In this document: in pieces, positions 8,664 to 17,894 of the stretch
How the letters are laid out: each line of letters begins with the position of its first letter
Numbering within the stretch: position 1 is the first letter of the stretch
From: AP-15 sp963797115
GTDB taxonomy: Bacteria > Pseudomonadota > Alphaproteobacteria > ATCC43930 > CGMCC-115725
DNA length: 64,000 nucleotides
NCBI GenBank assembly: GCA_963797115.1
Contig: CAWCOH010000001.1
Coordinates: 3,534,001 to 3,598,000, forward strand
Direction of reading: 5' to 3'
Translations under genes and position numbers: made by a program
Notes under the pieces: model-generated
Database searches by the model: none
The model's input: the letters and a program-made list of their open reading frames with translations, nothing else
What the model was told of the DNA's origin: nothing

Positions 8664-9117
8664 GAAGCTGCTCCGAGGTGCAGCACGGCAGTAGAGAATT
8701 CGCGCCCGATGCGTTGCAGTGAGATACTCGCACCAACCCTACGCCGTCCCGGCCCTTAGGGATCACGCCCCCCGTCCGTAATCGTGAGGCCGCCGTCAAG
8801 CCCCTCTCGCATGCGTCCCGGCCACTCAGCTGCGCATTTGGAACGGCTCTTCCTGCCCCGAAGGCGTCATTCGGAGTCGGCATCGCCTTCGGTCAAGTCG
8901 GGTCGAATCCCGTCCTACACGGGTGCGCGCTCCGACACGAGATCGCGCCGTTTCCAGACTCTTCGCACGACGATCCACACCGGCTTCTCGGGCGGCGTGA
9001 GCCGGATCGGCACACCTGCGAACACGCGAGCGTAGCAGTCATGGGTTGAATATCTATGGGCTTGCACCAAGGGGCCGGGTTGGTGCATCCTTGGCTTTAA
9101 ATAAAGCGAGATGCCCG
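8664..9117. other. intergenic stretch without a convincing gene
   Basis: About 450 bases between the hydrolase and the next small frame. Several short frames exist, including one on the minus strand (8915-9148) rich in basic and aromatic residues, but none has a ribosome site or recognisable motif. A GGGTCGAATCCC-like stretch near 8900 resembles a tRNA T-arm but the loop is one base short and no tRNA body fits. Confidence 0.5.
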
Positions 9118-9381
9118 ATGCCCGGAAAAGGGACACAGCATCAGTCACCGCTGATTTTGCAGTTGCTTAAGTACCGTGAAGAGCAACTAGCGGCTGAGGC
9201 TCAAAACTTAGCGGGTGGTGTCCATCGACTACAGTTCTTCACGAAACGATCGACGGAAAGGGGTGACTCCGGACCAGTAATGGAGTGGGTTGGAGTGTTC
9301 TTTCGGGTTTTTTCGCTTTCCCTCCTTTCAGGTGGTTTTTTATTAGTATGGATATTTGTTTTGAAGTTGGCCGGTTACTAG
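9118..9381 (+). CDS. small hypothetical protein with C-terminal membrane helix
   Basis: An 87-codon frame. It begins MPGKGTQHQSPLILQLLKYR, has a polar middle, and ends with a hydrophobic run (VFFRVFSLSLLSGGFLLVWI) that could be one transmembrane helix, so it would be tail-anchored. The DNA from 9290 to 9380 is clearly T-rich compared with its neighbours, which may point to foreign origin or to non-coding DNA. No strong ribosome site: only GAG about 6 bases upstream. Family not recognised; it may not be a gene at all. Confidence 0.35.
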   Translation: MPGKGTQHQSPLILQLLKYREEQLAAEAQNLAGGVHRLQFFTKRSTERGDSGPVMEWVGVFFRVFSLSLLSGGFLLVWIFVLKLAGY

Positions 9382-9526
9382 TGGATCGACTTTAACACCC
9401 TGCTTACTCTTCTATGATGGCATAGGATCGACGCCAAAAGAGCCGGATGAAGCACTGTTGTGTCAACCTACGGCTTCCGACGAAGATCGCGATCGGAATC
9501 CAGGGCCGACCATCAGGAGGATGATT

Positions 9527-10619
9527 ATGCGGCGGATCGGGACGCTGCTGCTTGCTCTCTTCCCCGTTCTGCTGATCGCGGCGACCGCGATGGCGGCGGA
9601 TTGTCCGAAGCCGACCGATCTCGGCGACGGTTGGGCGGTAGGCGCGCCCGAGCAGGAGGGTCTCGATCCCGCGTCGATCTGCGGTATCGGCCCGCGCCTC
9701 GAAGCCTTAAAGGAAGCGGAGGCTCACGGGGTCGTTATCGTCCGCCACGGCGACTGATCTACGAGCAATGTTCGTTCTGTCAGCAAAAGTGTGACCTCCC
9801 TGCTCGTCGGTATTGCACTCGACCGAAGCCTCCTTGTCGATCTCGACGCACAGGCCTTCTCGTTCTTTCGCGAGTACGACGATCTGCAAACTCCCGAAAA
9901 AGACCACATGACGCCTCGGCATCTCCTTACGATGTCCTCGGGACTTGCCTGGGACGAGAGGGGTGACCCCTACGACAATCCCTCGAACAGCCTTTATCAA
10001 ATGTGGGCGGCTCCCCGTGCGGACTATTTCATCCTGCAACAGCCGCTCGCGGCCTCACCGGGCACCGTGTTCAACTACAACAGCGGCGAACTCGTCGAGC
10101 CGCTTCCCGGAGACCTTACGCAGTATGACGCCGAGCAAATCCCTGCTGCCGCGGCAACTTTATTCGATCCGCTCGGCATCGAGAATTGGGAGTGGGACGG
10201 GTCCGCCGGGTTCAACCCGTCTGCTTCGGCTGGCCTGCGGTTGAGGCCGCGCGTTCTGGCGAAGATCGGCCAACTCGTGCTCGAACGCGGTTGGTGGCAC
10301 GGCCAGCAGATTGTCTCATCCTCCTGGATTGAGGACTCGACCACTCCGCGCCTGAGCGGAGAGGCCGCGGGTTTCTCATTCTTAAGACCCGAGGGCATTA
10401 CCTCCTACGGCTATCTATGGTGGCTTGGGCGCTCCCCTCCGGAACACCCCGAACGCGATATGATCGCTGGTTCCGGTTATGGAGGTCAGCGCGTGTTCAT
10501 TTTGCCGAGCCTGGACATGGTGGTCGTGACCACCGCCGGTCTTTATGTCCCCGATACCAAGGCTGACCGCCTTGACGACGCTCAACGAATTCGTCTTTCC
10601 GGCGGCGGTTGGACGTTGA
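9527..10619 (+). pseudogene. decayed serine hydrolase (beta-lactamase/class C family)
   Basis: Once a periplasmic penicillin-binding-protein-like serine hydrolase. A good start remains: AGGAGG sits 6 bases before the ATG at 9527, and a signal peptide ends AMAA. The frame then hits TGA at 9755 just after VVIVRHGD. The next frame resumes with RSVSKSVTSLLVG, which contains the catalytic SxxK (SVSK), but the 25 or so residues that normally link RHGRLVYE to this site are gone. YNSGE (the YxN site) and GYGGQRVFILPSLDMVVVTTAG are still readable. A last shift near 10560 hides the normal tail; the other frame reads LNEFVFPAAV and stops at 10619. Three separate lesions make this a true relic, not one sequencing slip. 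Confidence 0.88.
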
Positions 10620-10821
10620 CCGCATAGCGCTGTCGCAATGGGCGGTCGCCGAGCGAGACCAACGAACGCGACTGATGATCTCCATGCCTTACAAGAGGGA
10701 TGGTTCGCTGTCGACGGGCACGAACGGCCGGAAACGGCGAAAGGCGACGCCCCCAAGAGCGACCGCCGACAACGGCCAGCCCGTGGTGATAACATAGCGG
10801 CGGCGCAGCGGAGGCGGGATA

Positions 10822-11760
10822 GTGGCAGGACATTCAGGCTCGCTCCGGGTTATCATCGCGGCGATCGCCGGCAATATCGCGATCGCGATCTGCAAATTCG
10901 GCGCGGCGCTGGTCACCGGCAGCGCGGCGATGTACAGCGAAGCGATCCATTCGACGGTCGATACCGGGAACGAGCTCCTGCTGCTTTTCGGCATGCGCCG
11001 CGCCGACAAGCCGCCCGACGCGGAGCACCCCTTCGGCTATGGGTTGCAGCTCTATTTCTGGGTCTTTGTCGTCGCGGTGATGATCTTCGGCTTGGGCGCG
11101 CTGGTGGCGTTCTATGAAGGGGTCGAAAAGATACTCCATGCCGAACCGGCCAGGTACGTGGTCGTCAACTACATTGTCCTGGGCGCTTCGATCGTGTTCG
11201 AAGCCGGCTCATGGTTCGTCGCGTTTCGCGAATTCCGTCATCAGCGCGGTCGGCTCGGCTGGCTGGAGGCTGTACGGCGCAGCAAGGACCCGACCGTGTT
11301 CACGGTCTTGTTCGAGGACAGTGCCGCGCTGATCGGCCTAGTCATCGCCCTGATCGGCATCGCGCTTGCCGAAATATTCGAAATGCCACGCCTCGACGGT
11401 ATCGCCTCGCTGGGGATCGGCGTAGTGCTGGCGGTGACTGCAGCGTTCCTCGCATATGAAAGTCAGAGCCTCCTCACCGGCGAGGCAGTGCACCCGGAGG
11501 TGCGCGCGGAAATCGAGCGCATCGCCAAGATGGCACCAGGCGTCGTCGGCACCAATCAAGTGCTGACCATGCATTTCGGCCCGCACGAGGTGCTGGCCGC
11601 GCTCAGCCTCGATTTCGACGACAGACGCAGCGCCGGCGACGTCGAGGCGGCGGTCTCCCGTATCGAGCGCGAGATTAAGGCAGCGTTCCCCGAAGTCACC
11701 CGCGTCTTTGTCGAGGCCAAGGACCGCAACGCCCCGAGCCTGACGGAAACGCTGGTGTAG
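10822..11760 (+). CDS. cation diffusion facilitator (CDF) family metal exporter
   Basis: Inner-membrane proton/divalent-metal antiporter, 312 aa, from a GTG start. Six hydrophobic segments precede a cytoplasmic C-terminal ferredoxin-like ZT-dimer domain (from about residue 215). The helix-2 metal site reads HSTVD (H43, D47). In helix 5 the site is FEDSAAL (E165, D166), a pattern like the SLC30A9/ZnT9 branch rather than the bacterial zinc exporter YiiP, which uses HxxxD there. The substrate metal is thus uncertain (zinc, cobalt, manganese or iron). It stands alone on the plus strand; no MerR or other metal regulator is adjacent. The 190 bases before it hold no gene. Confidence 0.92.
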   Translation: MAGHSGSLRVIIAAIAGNIAIAICKFGAALVTGSAAMYSEAIHSTVDTGNELLLLFGMRRADKPPDAEHPFGYGLQLYFWVFVVAVMIFGLGALVAFYEGVEKILHAEPARYVVVNYIVLGASIVFEAGSWFVAFREFRHQRGRLGWLEAVRRSKDPTVFTVLFEDSAALIGLVIALIGIALAEIFEMPRLDGIASLGIGVVLAVTAAFLAYESQSLLTGEAVHPEVRAEIERIAKMAPGVVGTNQVLTMHFGPHEVLAALSLDFDDRRSAGDVEAAVSRIEREIKAAFPEVTRVFVEAKDRNAPSLTETLV

Positions 11761-12284
11761 TCTAGCCGCCGAGACCACATGGTTCGGCGTGGCTCATGCC
11801 AAAAATTTACACCACAGCCGTGCTCATCCGCCTGGGGTCGAGCAACGCGCCAGGGCCCACCGGCCGGATGGCCGTTATCGGCGCTACCCCCGCCGTTGGC
11901 GGCCGTATCGGCGAACGACGAGTTTCCACCCATTGTGGAAATTCAGTTGTAGACACGACCGTCTCTGAAACTAGGGCGCGGGTGCGCCCTAGTCTACCGG
12001 GGGCGAGGCTGCTTTGACGGGAAAGAACGGTGGAGCTCGCGACGGAGCGGCAACTCTGTTGCAATGATGACCACCGCAAAATTGCCTCCTTCGCATTGCA
12101 TATTTGCGAACTACCCTGAGCCCTGAACGGGCCGCCGGTTGGGAGGCGGAGTGCCGATGGAATGGCTTTTACCAAATGTTGCAGGCATCCGAGCTGTGTG
12201 TTTTCAACCGTCAGGCGATATTTTGCTGCAGATCCGCGCTAGATTTAACGCTGGTAATTATCGATGCAATCTCTGGCTTGGGGT
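11761..12284. other. intergenic region with a perfect hairpin
   Basis: About 520 bases between convergent genes (CDF plus strand, sulfatase minus strand). Short frames exist on both strands but lack ribosome sites and motifs. The one clear structure is the hairpin at 11970-11993, listed separately. Confidence 0.5.
11970..11993. repeat. 10-bp perfect hairpin
   Basis: ACTAGGGCGC, a GGGT loop, then GCGCCCTAGT: a perfect 10-bp stem with a 4-base loop. There is no T-run, so it is not a classical intrinsic terminator for the CDF gene 210 bases upstream, though it could stop or stabilise transcripts. It may instead belong to a dispersed palindromic repeat. Confidence 0.6.
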
Positions 12285-13931
12285 TCAGCCCGATCGGTCG
12301 AACGCGGCCAGAAACCACGCCAGGAAGGTTTCCATGCCGCGGTAGGGCGGCTTCTGGGCTGGAACGAGGCCGGAGACATAGCCCGCGGCGATGAACGGGG
12401 CGAGAAGATCGGGATCCCGCGACAACACGTGGATCGGGACTGTCCAGGGAAGGTCGGGCCGGCCGCCGACAACGGACGGAGGCTGGTGATCGCCGAGCAG
12501 AATGACGAGGCCGTCACCGGGCATGTGCTGGGTGAGCCAGCCGCCGAGTGCCGCGAAATCATAGCCCAGGCTCTTGAGGTACTCCGGCCCCAAGCGGCTC
12601 CAGTCAGGCTGCCGGTAGATCTCCTCCATCGCAGTCGGGGACACGCTCGCAAATGTCCCGGAATCGTTCCAATCGGCAAGGTAGGGCGGCACCGGAGAGA
12701 ACGGAATGTGGCTCGAGACGAGGACTACCTGAGTGAACACGGGAGAGTCCGAACCGAGCGCAGAGCGGATCGTCGCCGCTCGGTTGAGGGTGAACTGATC
12801 CGGGATTTCGAACCAGCCGAAGGCGGGACCACGGTAACCGAGGTCACCCGCGTAAACCTCCCGGTCGAAACCCCAGACGCGTACGTTCGAAGGCGGCGTC
12901 TTGATGCCGGGGGCGATCCCGATGGTCCGCCATCCGGCCTCCTTGAAATAGGCGGGCAGGAGCTTGCGCCGAGAATCCATCAGCAACGTGTAAAGGACCG
13001 GGTCGTCGAGGCGCACGCCGCTAGCGAGGGTTGCATGAGCCAGCCACGAGCCGCCGCCGAATGTCGGCGAGACCAGCCGGCTCGACGCGATGGTGTAGCC
13101 GGCGTCGCGCAACGCGGTCTCAAATTGGGTCAGCGATTGCCCGAAGCCCTCGAGGAACTCCGGCGTGTCGAAAACCGTGGTGCCGTAGGATTCGAGATAG
13201 ACGACGTAGACGTCGCGCCGCTTGAGCCCGGCGAGATCGCTGTGCGGCGGGGGCGGGGCGGCGGCGAGGGCTGCGGCATAAGGTCCGTCGCCACCCGCCG
13301 CCGGGTGCCAGCCGCGCACGAGTGCCGCAGTCTGCCGGACTATGTCGAGCCCAAACCCGGTCGCAAGCGGACGGTCTTCAGGGGGCATGAAGGCTGTTAC
13401 GTCCACCGCGACTCCCAGCAGGACGGCAAGGGTCAGGCCGACCCGCCGGTCCGTCAACGCGGGAAGAACCCGGCGCCAAATCAGGTAAAGGCCGGCGATC
13501 AGCAGGAGGACCGCGCCCGCGGTCACGGACACCGCTGCCAGCATGCGCCAGAAGCCAGCCGCCTCCCCTGCCAATCCAAACAGCGAAGGAAGATGACGAA
13601 GATCCCAATAAAGATTGAGATCACGGCCGAGCAGGGTCGGGATCACGGCGTGGACGAGGTTGAGAAGCACTGCCACACCAACGCCCACCGCGAGAATGCC
13701 CGCCGCGAGGCGCGTGCCGACAATTTGCGGCCGCGCCACCGCCGCAATCGCGACGAGGAAGAGCACAAACGCGAGCTCCGCCGACGGGCGCCATTCGATG
13801 GCGAGACTGTGCGTGACGGGGTCTCGCGTCGGCAGAAACAACAGGAAGAGCAGCAGCACCCCGAGGCCTGCCGCAGGCAGCCCGGCCGTTGGCCGGCGAA
13901 ATCGCGGAAGTTGCTGTCCGACTGGCTTCAT
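12285..13931 (-). CDS. membrane sulfatase / LTA-synthase-like phosphotransferase
   Basis: A 548 aa inner-membrane protein: about five hydrophobic helices in residues 20-180, then a periplasmic alkaline-phosphatase-superfamily domain. The metal/nucleophile site is YLESYGTTVF (E247 as ligand, threonine 251 or 252 as nucleophile, the position used by lipoteichoic-acid synthase), and the C-terminal GDHQPPS supplies further metal ligands. This build fits enzymes that move phosphoglycerol or phosphoethanolamine onto glycans or lipids, for example OpgB/LtaS relatives. A true sulfate ester activity is less likely, since the formylglycine motif CxPxR is missing. It is convergent with the CDF gene and divergent from the MoxR gene. 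The acceptor is unknown. Confidence 0.85.
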   Translation of the reverse strand: MKPVGQQLPRFRRPTAGLPAAGLGVLLLFLLFLPTRDPVTHSLAIEWRPSAELAFVLFLVAIAAVARPQIVGTRLAAGILAVGVGVAVLLNLVHAVIPTLLGRDLNLYWDLRHLPSLFGLAGEAAGFWRMLAAVSVTAGAVLLLIAGLYLIWRRVLPALTDRRVGLTLAVLLGVAVDVTAFMPPEDRPLATGFGLDIVRQTAALVRGWHPAAGGDGPYAAALAAAPPPPHSDLAGLKRRDVYVVYLESYGTTVFDTPEFLEGFGQSLTQFETALRDAGYTIASSRLVSPTFGGGSWLAHATLASGVRLDDPVLYTLLMDSRRKLLPAYFKEAGWRTIGIAPGIKTPPSNVRVWGFDREVYAGDLGYRGPAFGWFEIPDQFTLNRAATIRSALGSDSPVFTQVVLVSSHIPFSPVPPYLADWNDSGTFASVSPTAMEEIYRQPDWSRLGPEYLKSLGYDFAALGGWLTQHMPGDGLVILLGDHQPPSVVGGRPDLPWTVPIHVLSRDPDLLAPFIAAGYVSGLVPAQKPPYRGMETFLAWFLAAFDRSG

Positions 13932-13992
13932 GGCGAGGCTCGGGTTATGTCATGCGCGCAACGCGGGAATGGCCATGGGTGGTAGGACGAGC

Positions 13993-14847
13993 ATGCGACG
14001 TTTCACGGGCACCGATACGTATATAGTCACGCCGGACCTGCAGGTTGCGGTCAATGCCGCGATCGCGCTGGAGCGCCCGCTGCTCGTCAAAGGCGAGCCG
14101 GGGAGCGGAAAGACGATACTGGCGCACGAGGTTGCCCGCAGCATCGCCAGGGATTTGATCACCTGGCACATCAAATCCACGACCAAAGCGCAGCAAGGCC
14201 TTTACGAATACGATGCCGTTTCTCGCTTGCGCGACGGCCAGCTCGGCGACAAGCGTGTCCACGACATCGCCAACTACATCGTGCCGGGAAAGCTTTGGGA
14301 GGCGTTCGAGGCGCCAGAGGCTCCGGTCTTGCTGATCGACGAGATCGACAAGGCTGACATCGAATTTCCGAACGATCTGTTGCTCGAGCTCGATCGCATG
14401 GAGTTCTACGTCTACGAAACGCGCCGTACGATCCAGGCTCAGCATCGTCCGATTGTAATCATCACGTCGAACAACGAAAAGGAGCTGCCGGACGCCTTTC
14501 TCCGACGCTGCTTTTTCCACTACATCCGATTTCCCGACCGCGAAACGATGCGCCGCGTCGTCGATGTGCATTTTCCCGACCTGAAGCACGAACTCCTGCA
14601 TGAGGCGCTAACAATCTTTTTTGAAATCCGCCAGGTTCCCGGATTGAAGAAGAAGCCTTCGACCTCGGAGCTGCTCGACTGGATCAAGCTGTTGCTGGTC
14701 GAGGACATTTCCCCCGAGTTGCTAAGAACGCGCGATCCGGCAAAGCTGATTCCGCCGTTGCATGGCGCGCTCCTCAAGAATGAGGAGGACGTACATCTGT
14801 TCGAGCGCCTGGCGTTTTTGCACCGACGCGAGCGAAGCGGCGCATAG
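13993..14847 (+). CDS. MoxR-type AAA+ ATPase
   Basis: A 284 aa chaperone-like ATPase. Walker A is GEPGSGKT (34-41) and Walker B LLIDEID (D116, E117), with the sensor-1 ITSNNEKELPDAFLRRC. MoxR ATPases usually work with a VWA protein to insert metals or assemble enzyme complexes, and exactly such a gene follows 2 bases later. This subgroup resembles the CoxD-like ATPases paired with CoxE in carbon-monoxide dehydrogenase loci, yet no CODH genes are here. Start at 13993 has TAGGA 5 bases upstream; an ATG at 13975 is the alternative. The client of the pair is unknown. Confidence 0.93.
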   Translation: MRRFTGTDTYIVTPDLQVAVNAAIALERPLLVKGEPGSGKTILAHEVARSIARDLITWHIKSTTKAQQGLYEYDAVSRLRDGQLGDKRVHDIANYIVPGKLWEAFEAPEAPVLLIDEIDKADIEFPNDLLLELDRMEFYVYETRRTIQAQHRPIVIITSNNEKELPDAFLRRCFFHYIRFPDRETMRRVVDVHFPDLKHELLHEALTIFFEIRQVPGLKKKPSTSELLDWIKLLLVEDISPELLRTRDPAKLIPPLHGALLKNEEDVHLFERLAFLHRRERSGA

Positions 14848-14849
14848 CC

Positions 14850-16085
14850 GTGTTCCTTTCATTCTTTGCCGCCTTGCGCGAGGCCAAAGTCCCGGCCTCG
14901 TTGCGTGAATACCTGACTTTGATGGAGGCGATGGAAAAACGCGTCGCAGGTTTCGACATTGACGATTTCTACTTCCTGGCGCGAACGACGCTCGTCAAGG
15001 ACGAGCGGTATCTGGACCGGTTCGACCGGGTATTCGGGCACTGCTTCAAGGGCATTGAGACCCTGCCCGACCCACAGGTTGCGCTCCCGAATGCTTGGCT
15101 ACGCAAGATTGCAGAACGGTTTCTGACCGACGAAGAAAAGAAGCTGATCGAGGCGCTTGGCGGCTGGGAAAAACTGATGGAGACCCTGCGTCAGCGCCTC
15201 GCCGAGCAGCGCGGGCGGCACGAGGGCGGGAGCAAATGGATCGGCACCGCCGGCACATCGCCCTTCGGTGCCTATGGCCGCAATCCCGAAGGCGTGCGCA
15301 TCGGCCAGCATGAGGGGCGCAACCGCAGCGCGGTGAAGGTCTGGGACCGCCGCGAGTTTCGCAACCTCGACGATACCGTCGAACTCGGCACCCGCAACAT
15401 CAAGCTGGCGTTGCGCCGCCTGCGACAATTCGCGCGCGAAGGGGCGGCAGAAGAGCTCGATCTCGACGGCACCGTGCGCTCGACCGCACACAATGCCGGC
15501 TGGCTCGATCTGAGGCTCGTTCCCGAGCGGCACAACACCGTGAAGCTGTTGCTGTTTCTCGATGTCGGCGGTTCGATGGAGGATCACGTCCGCATCTGCG
15601 AGGAAGTGTTCTCAGCCGCACGATCGCAGTTCAAGCACCTGATCCACTTCTATTTTCACAACTGCATTTACGATTCGGTATGGTCCGATTCCCGGCGGCG
15701 CCACGTCGAGCAAGTGCCGGTCATGGAACTGCTTCGCACCTACGACAGAAACTACCGGATCGTCCTCGTCGGCGACGCCAGCATGAGCCTGTACGAGGTC
15801 GAAAAAGAGGGCGGCAGCGTCGAGCGTTGGAACGACGAGCCGGGTGAGGTGTGGCTGCACCGCCTGTTTGCGGCCTATCCCCGAGCGGTGTGGCTTAACC
15901 CAGTGCCGGAGAGATACTGGAGCGGCACCGCCAGCATCGGGATGATCCGCAACATCGTCGCAGACCGCATGTTTCCCATGACCCTAGAAGGCATCGACCG
16001 CGCGATGCGCTGTCTGAGTCACCGCGGCGGCGCTGACATTCCGTTGACCCGCGCCGAGCTTCCCACGGGGCCACCCGACGGGTAG
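14850..16085 (+). CDS. VWA domain protein, CoxE-like
   Basis: A 411 aa cytoplasmic protein starting with GTG 2 bases after the MoxR stop, so almost certainly co-translated. The C-terminal von Willebrand A domain has the metal-ion-dependent adhesion site DVGGS (238-242) and a later GDASMSLYE. The N-terminal half (FLSFFAALREAKVPASLREY) is the conserved CoxE/YehP-type region, and the middle has a long charged linker. MoxR/VWA pairs act as metal-dependent assembly chaperones; CoxD/CoxE mature the CuSMo site of CO dehydrogenase. With no such enzyme nearby, the target remains open. This fused block is common and uncharacterised in alphaproteobacteria. Confidence 0.92.
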   Translation: MFLSFFAALREAKVPASLREYLTLMEAMEKRVAGFDIDDFYFLARTTLVKDERYLDRFDRVFGHCFKGIETLPDPQVALPNAWLRKIAERFLTDEEKKLIEALGGWEKLMETLRQRLAEQRGRHEGGSKWIGTAGTSPFGAYGRNPEGVRIGQHEGRNRSAVKVWDRREFRNLDDTVELGTRNIKLALRRLRQFAREGAAEELDLDGTVRSTAHNAGWLDLRLVPERHNTVKLLLFLDVGGSMEDHVRICEEVFSAARSQFKHLIHFYFHNCIYDSVWSDSRRRHVEQVPVMELLRTYDRNYRIVLVGDASMSLYEVEKEGGSVERWNDEPGEVWLHRLFAAYPRAVWLNPVPERYWSGTASIGMIRNIVADRMFPMTLEGIDRAMRCLSHRGGADIPLTRAELPTGPPDG

Positions 16086-16197
16086 CTCGATGCTGGCAGG
16101 GATTGTCGTACCGACGATCCGTGAAACTGCGAGGGTGCCCCGTCGCAACGAGCGGTTGCGGCGATTTCGGCGGACGGCAGCGAGCAGCCGCGAAGGC

Positions 16198-16545
16198 TCA
16201 AGCGGCCTTCGCCTTCTCCTCCTTGGGACGCACATAAGCGATGGCGGTGTGATCGGCGCAATAGGGCTTCCCCGGAAGCGGGCGAGCGCCGCAGAAATGA
16301 AAGGTCTCGTCGGTCGGGTGACCATAGGGCCACAGACAGCTGGGCCCGCTGAATTCGAAGAAGTTGCGCTGCGGCGGGGCGGCCGGTGTGCTGATGCGCG
16401 GCGCCAACGCTATGCGGTGCAGCTTGCCGATGACCGCGTTCTTCGTGAGGCCCAACCGGCGGCCGATCTCGGCCGTCGGGAGCCCCTCCTCGAACAGCTG
16501 AGTCAATTGCTCGACGCGCTCGGGCGTCCAAGTGACGATATCCAT
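16198..16545 (-). CDS. gcrA: GcrA cell-cycle regulator
   Basis: Alphaproteobacterial sigma-70-bound transcription factor that activates promoters carrying methylated GANTC sites, coupling DNA methylation by CcrM to the cell cycle. The 115 aa protein opens MDIVTWTPERVEQLTQLFEE, followed by the helix-turn-helix GLPTAEIGRRLGLTKNAVIGK and the conserved C-terminal segment with CLWPYGHP and FCGARPLPGKPYC that binds sigma-70. Start set at 16545 (GGGGGAAG just upstream) because the canonical N-terminus begins there; an in-frame ATG at 16584 adds 13 unconserved residues. The 3' end is convergent with the VWA gene. Confidence 0.96.
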   Translation of the reverse strand: MDIVTWTPERVEQLTQLFEEGLPTAEIGRRLGLTKNAVIGKLHRIALAPRISTPAAPPQRNFFEFSGPSCLWPYGHPTDETFHFCGARPLPGKPYCADHTAIAYVRPKEEKAKAA

Positions 16546-16653
16546 TGCTTCCCCCGTATTCTGTGGACCCCCCAGCCCACACAACTACATACGGTACCAC
16601 TCTTGTGGTCCGATGCCAAGCGGTATCTACATCTAGCTACAAAACATGTCGCC

Positions 16654-17682
16654 TCACGGATCGCGCCGGTAGGTCAGCACCTTCGAGAAATACGCGAGAA
16701 GCCGCCCTTCCATGGTGAAGCCGGGGCTCCACAACCGGTCGAGATCCTCCTCCAGGTAGCTCGCGTAATAAGGTTCGTGAAATGCTATCGGGAAGTATTC
16801 GAGCATCGTATCGTAATCAGGCTCATCGCCGGTCTGCAGCGAATCGACAAAGACCAGCACCCCACCGGGCCTGAGCACGCGACGGATCTCGTTGACAACG
16901 GCTCGGCGCACCTCGGGCGGCAATTCGTGGAACAGATAGATGCAGGTGACGGCGTCGAATTGCTCATCGCCAAACGGCATCGCTTCCGCCATTCCCTCGA
17001 CAAACCGAGCGCGCGACCACGGCTGCAGCTTCTGTCGAGCGACGGCGAGATAATACGGAGAAAGATCGAGCCCGATAACGTGCAGACGTGGATGGTTCGC
17101 CTTGATCTCGCGCAGGAAGCACCCGGTGCCGCAGGCGACGTCGAGCAACCGCTCTGCTCCGCGCCGAGTGAGAGCCGCTCGGAGGGGCACCAGCGCCTGG
17201 CGGCGCATGACGGCCGCGGCCCCACCGAACAATACCTCGACCTGATGATCGTAGCGTCGAGCCGAGGGGCCGCTCAGATACCCGTCGCTCTGAAAATGGA
17301 ACTTTCGCAGATAATAGGGCGGGTAGCCGCCGTCCGAAATTTCGGTCAGAAGGCACACCTCGGTCGTGCTGTGCCGCCGTCGCTCGACGGCGCTCAGGTC
17401 CGCAAAGAAATCGGCGGCACGACGCAGCGCCCCGAAGGGGCTATTGGACTCGTTCGGCGAGGGCAGGGGATAGCCGGCCTCGACATTTCGCCAGTCCTGC
17501 TCGACCAATCCCCAGAGGTCTCGGAGAATCCGCCGTTTGTCGGGCATCGCTAGCCCCCGGAGCGGCTCGGGCAATGGTACTGGGCGGGTGAGGCGTGCTG
17601 CCAGGAGCTTCTGTCCGAAAAACCACGATATCCGCGCCGCTTGCGCGGTATTGAAGGTGAGCCTGTTTAGAGCACAGAGCAT
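16654..17682 (-). CDS. class I SAM-dependent methyltransferase
   Basis: A 342 aa enzyme with an N-terminal helical extension (about 150 residues) and a Rossmann methyltransferase domain. Motif I is LLDVACGTGCFL (179-190), the acidic loop end is VIGLDLS, and FDAVTCIYLFHELPPEVR and VLRPGGVLVFVDS are the later motifs, all typical of Methyltransf_11. The HELP sequence resembles the PMT/UbiE-like group acting on small molecules or lipids. The open frame runs on upstream to 17928 but that part overlaps the control region of the divergent Nudix gene and looks random; the ATG at 17682 precedes the first conserved block LTFNTAQAARISWFFGQ. No clear ribosome site. Substrate unknown. Confidence 0.85.
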   Translation of the reverse strand: MLCALNRLTFNTAQAARISWFFGQKLLAARLTRPVPLPEPLRGLAMPDKRRILRDLWGLVEQDWRNVEAGYPLPSPNESNSPFGALRRAADFFADLSAVERRRHSTTEVCLLTEISDGGYPPYYLRKFHFQSDGYLSGPSARRYDHQVEVLFGGAAAVMRRQALVPLRAALTRRGAERLLDVACGTGCFLREIKANHPRLHVIGLDLSPYYLAVARQKLQPWSRARFVEGMAEAMPFGDEQFDAVTCIYLFHELPPEVRRAVVNEIRRVLRPGGVLVFVDSLQTGDEPDYDTMLEYFPIAFHEPYYASYLEEDLDRLWSPGFTMEGRLLAYFSKVLTYRRDP

Positions 17683-17894
17683 CGAGAAAGCACTTACCGC
17701 GCAAACAGGCGTTTGCAAGAGGCCAGCAGTAATCTTGCCGCATCCGGGCTCGCCACTTATGATCGGGCGCGACCGAGCGGTGATACACCAAGATGGCGCT
17801 GAGCGAACTTCCCCTAGCGATACCCATGCGGCGCTGAGAGCACGCGGAACCTGTCGTGCTCTGAACGCACCGTCGGTCGCGATCGAGATCTGCG

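Noticed and set aside
8880..8935. tRNA-like T-arm sequence (CGGGTCGAATCCCG)
   Set aside because: The T-loop is a base short, no acceptor, D- or anticodon arm fits upstream, and no CCA-side pairing is possible.
11807..11850. Minus-strand LDPRRMSTAVV resembling the C-terminus of gamma-glutamyltranspeptidase
   Set aside because: The glycine and aspartate pattern of that family (DPRxDGxAxG) is missing and nothing else of the enzyme is nearby.
12264..13985. 573-residue plus-strand frame opposite the sulfatase
   Set aside because: Composition is Arg/Ala/Gly-rich with no motifs; the minus-strand frame shows clear membrane helices and the LtaS-like site.
16090..17553. 487-residue plus-strand frame opposite gcrA and the methyltransferase
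   Set aside because: No motifs; the minus strand encodes conserved GcrA and a SAM motif.
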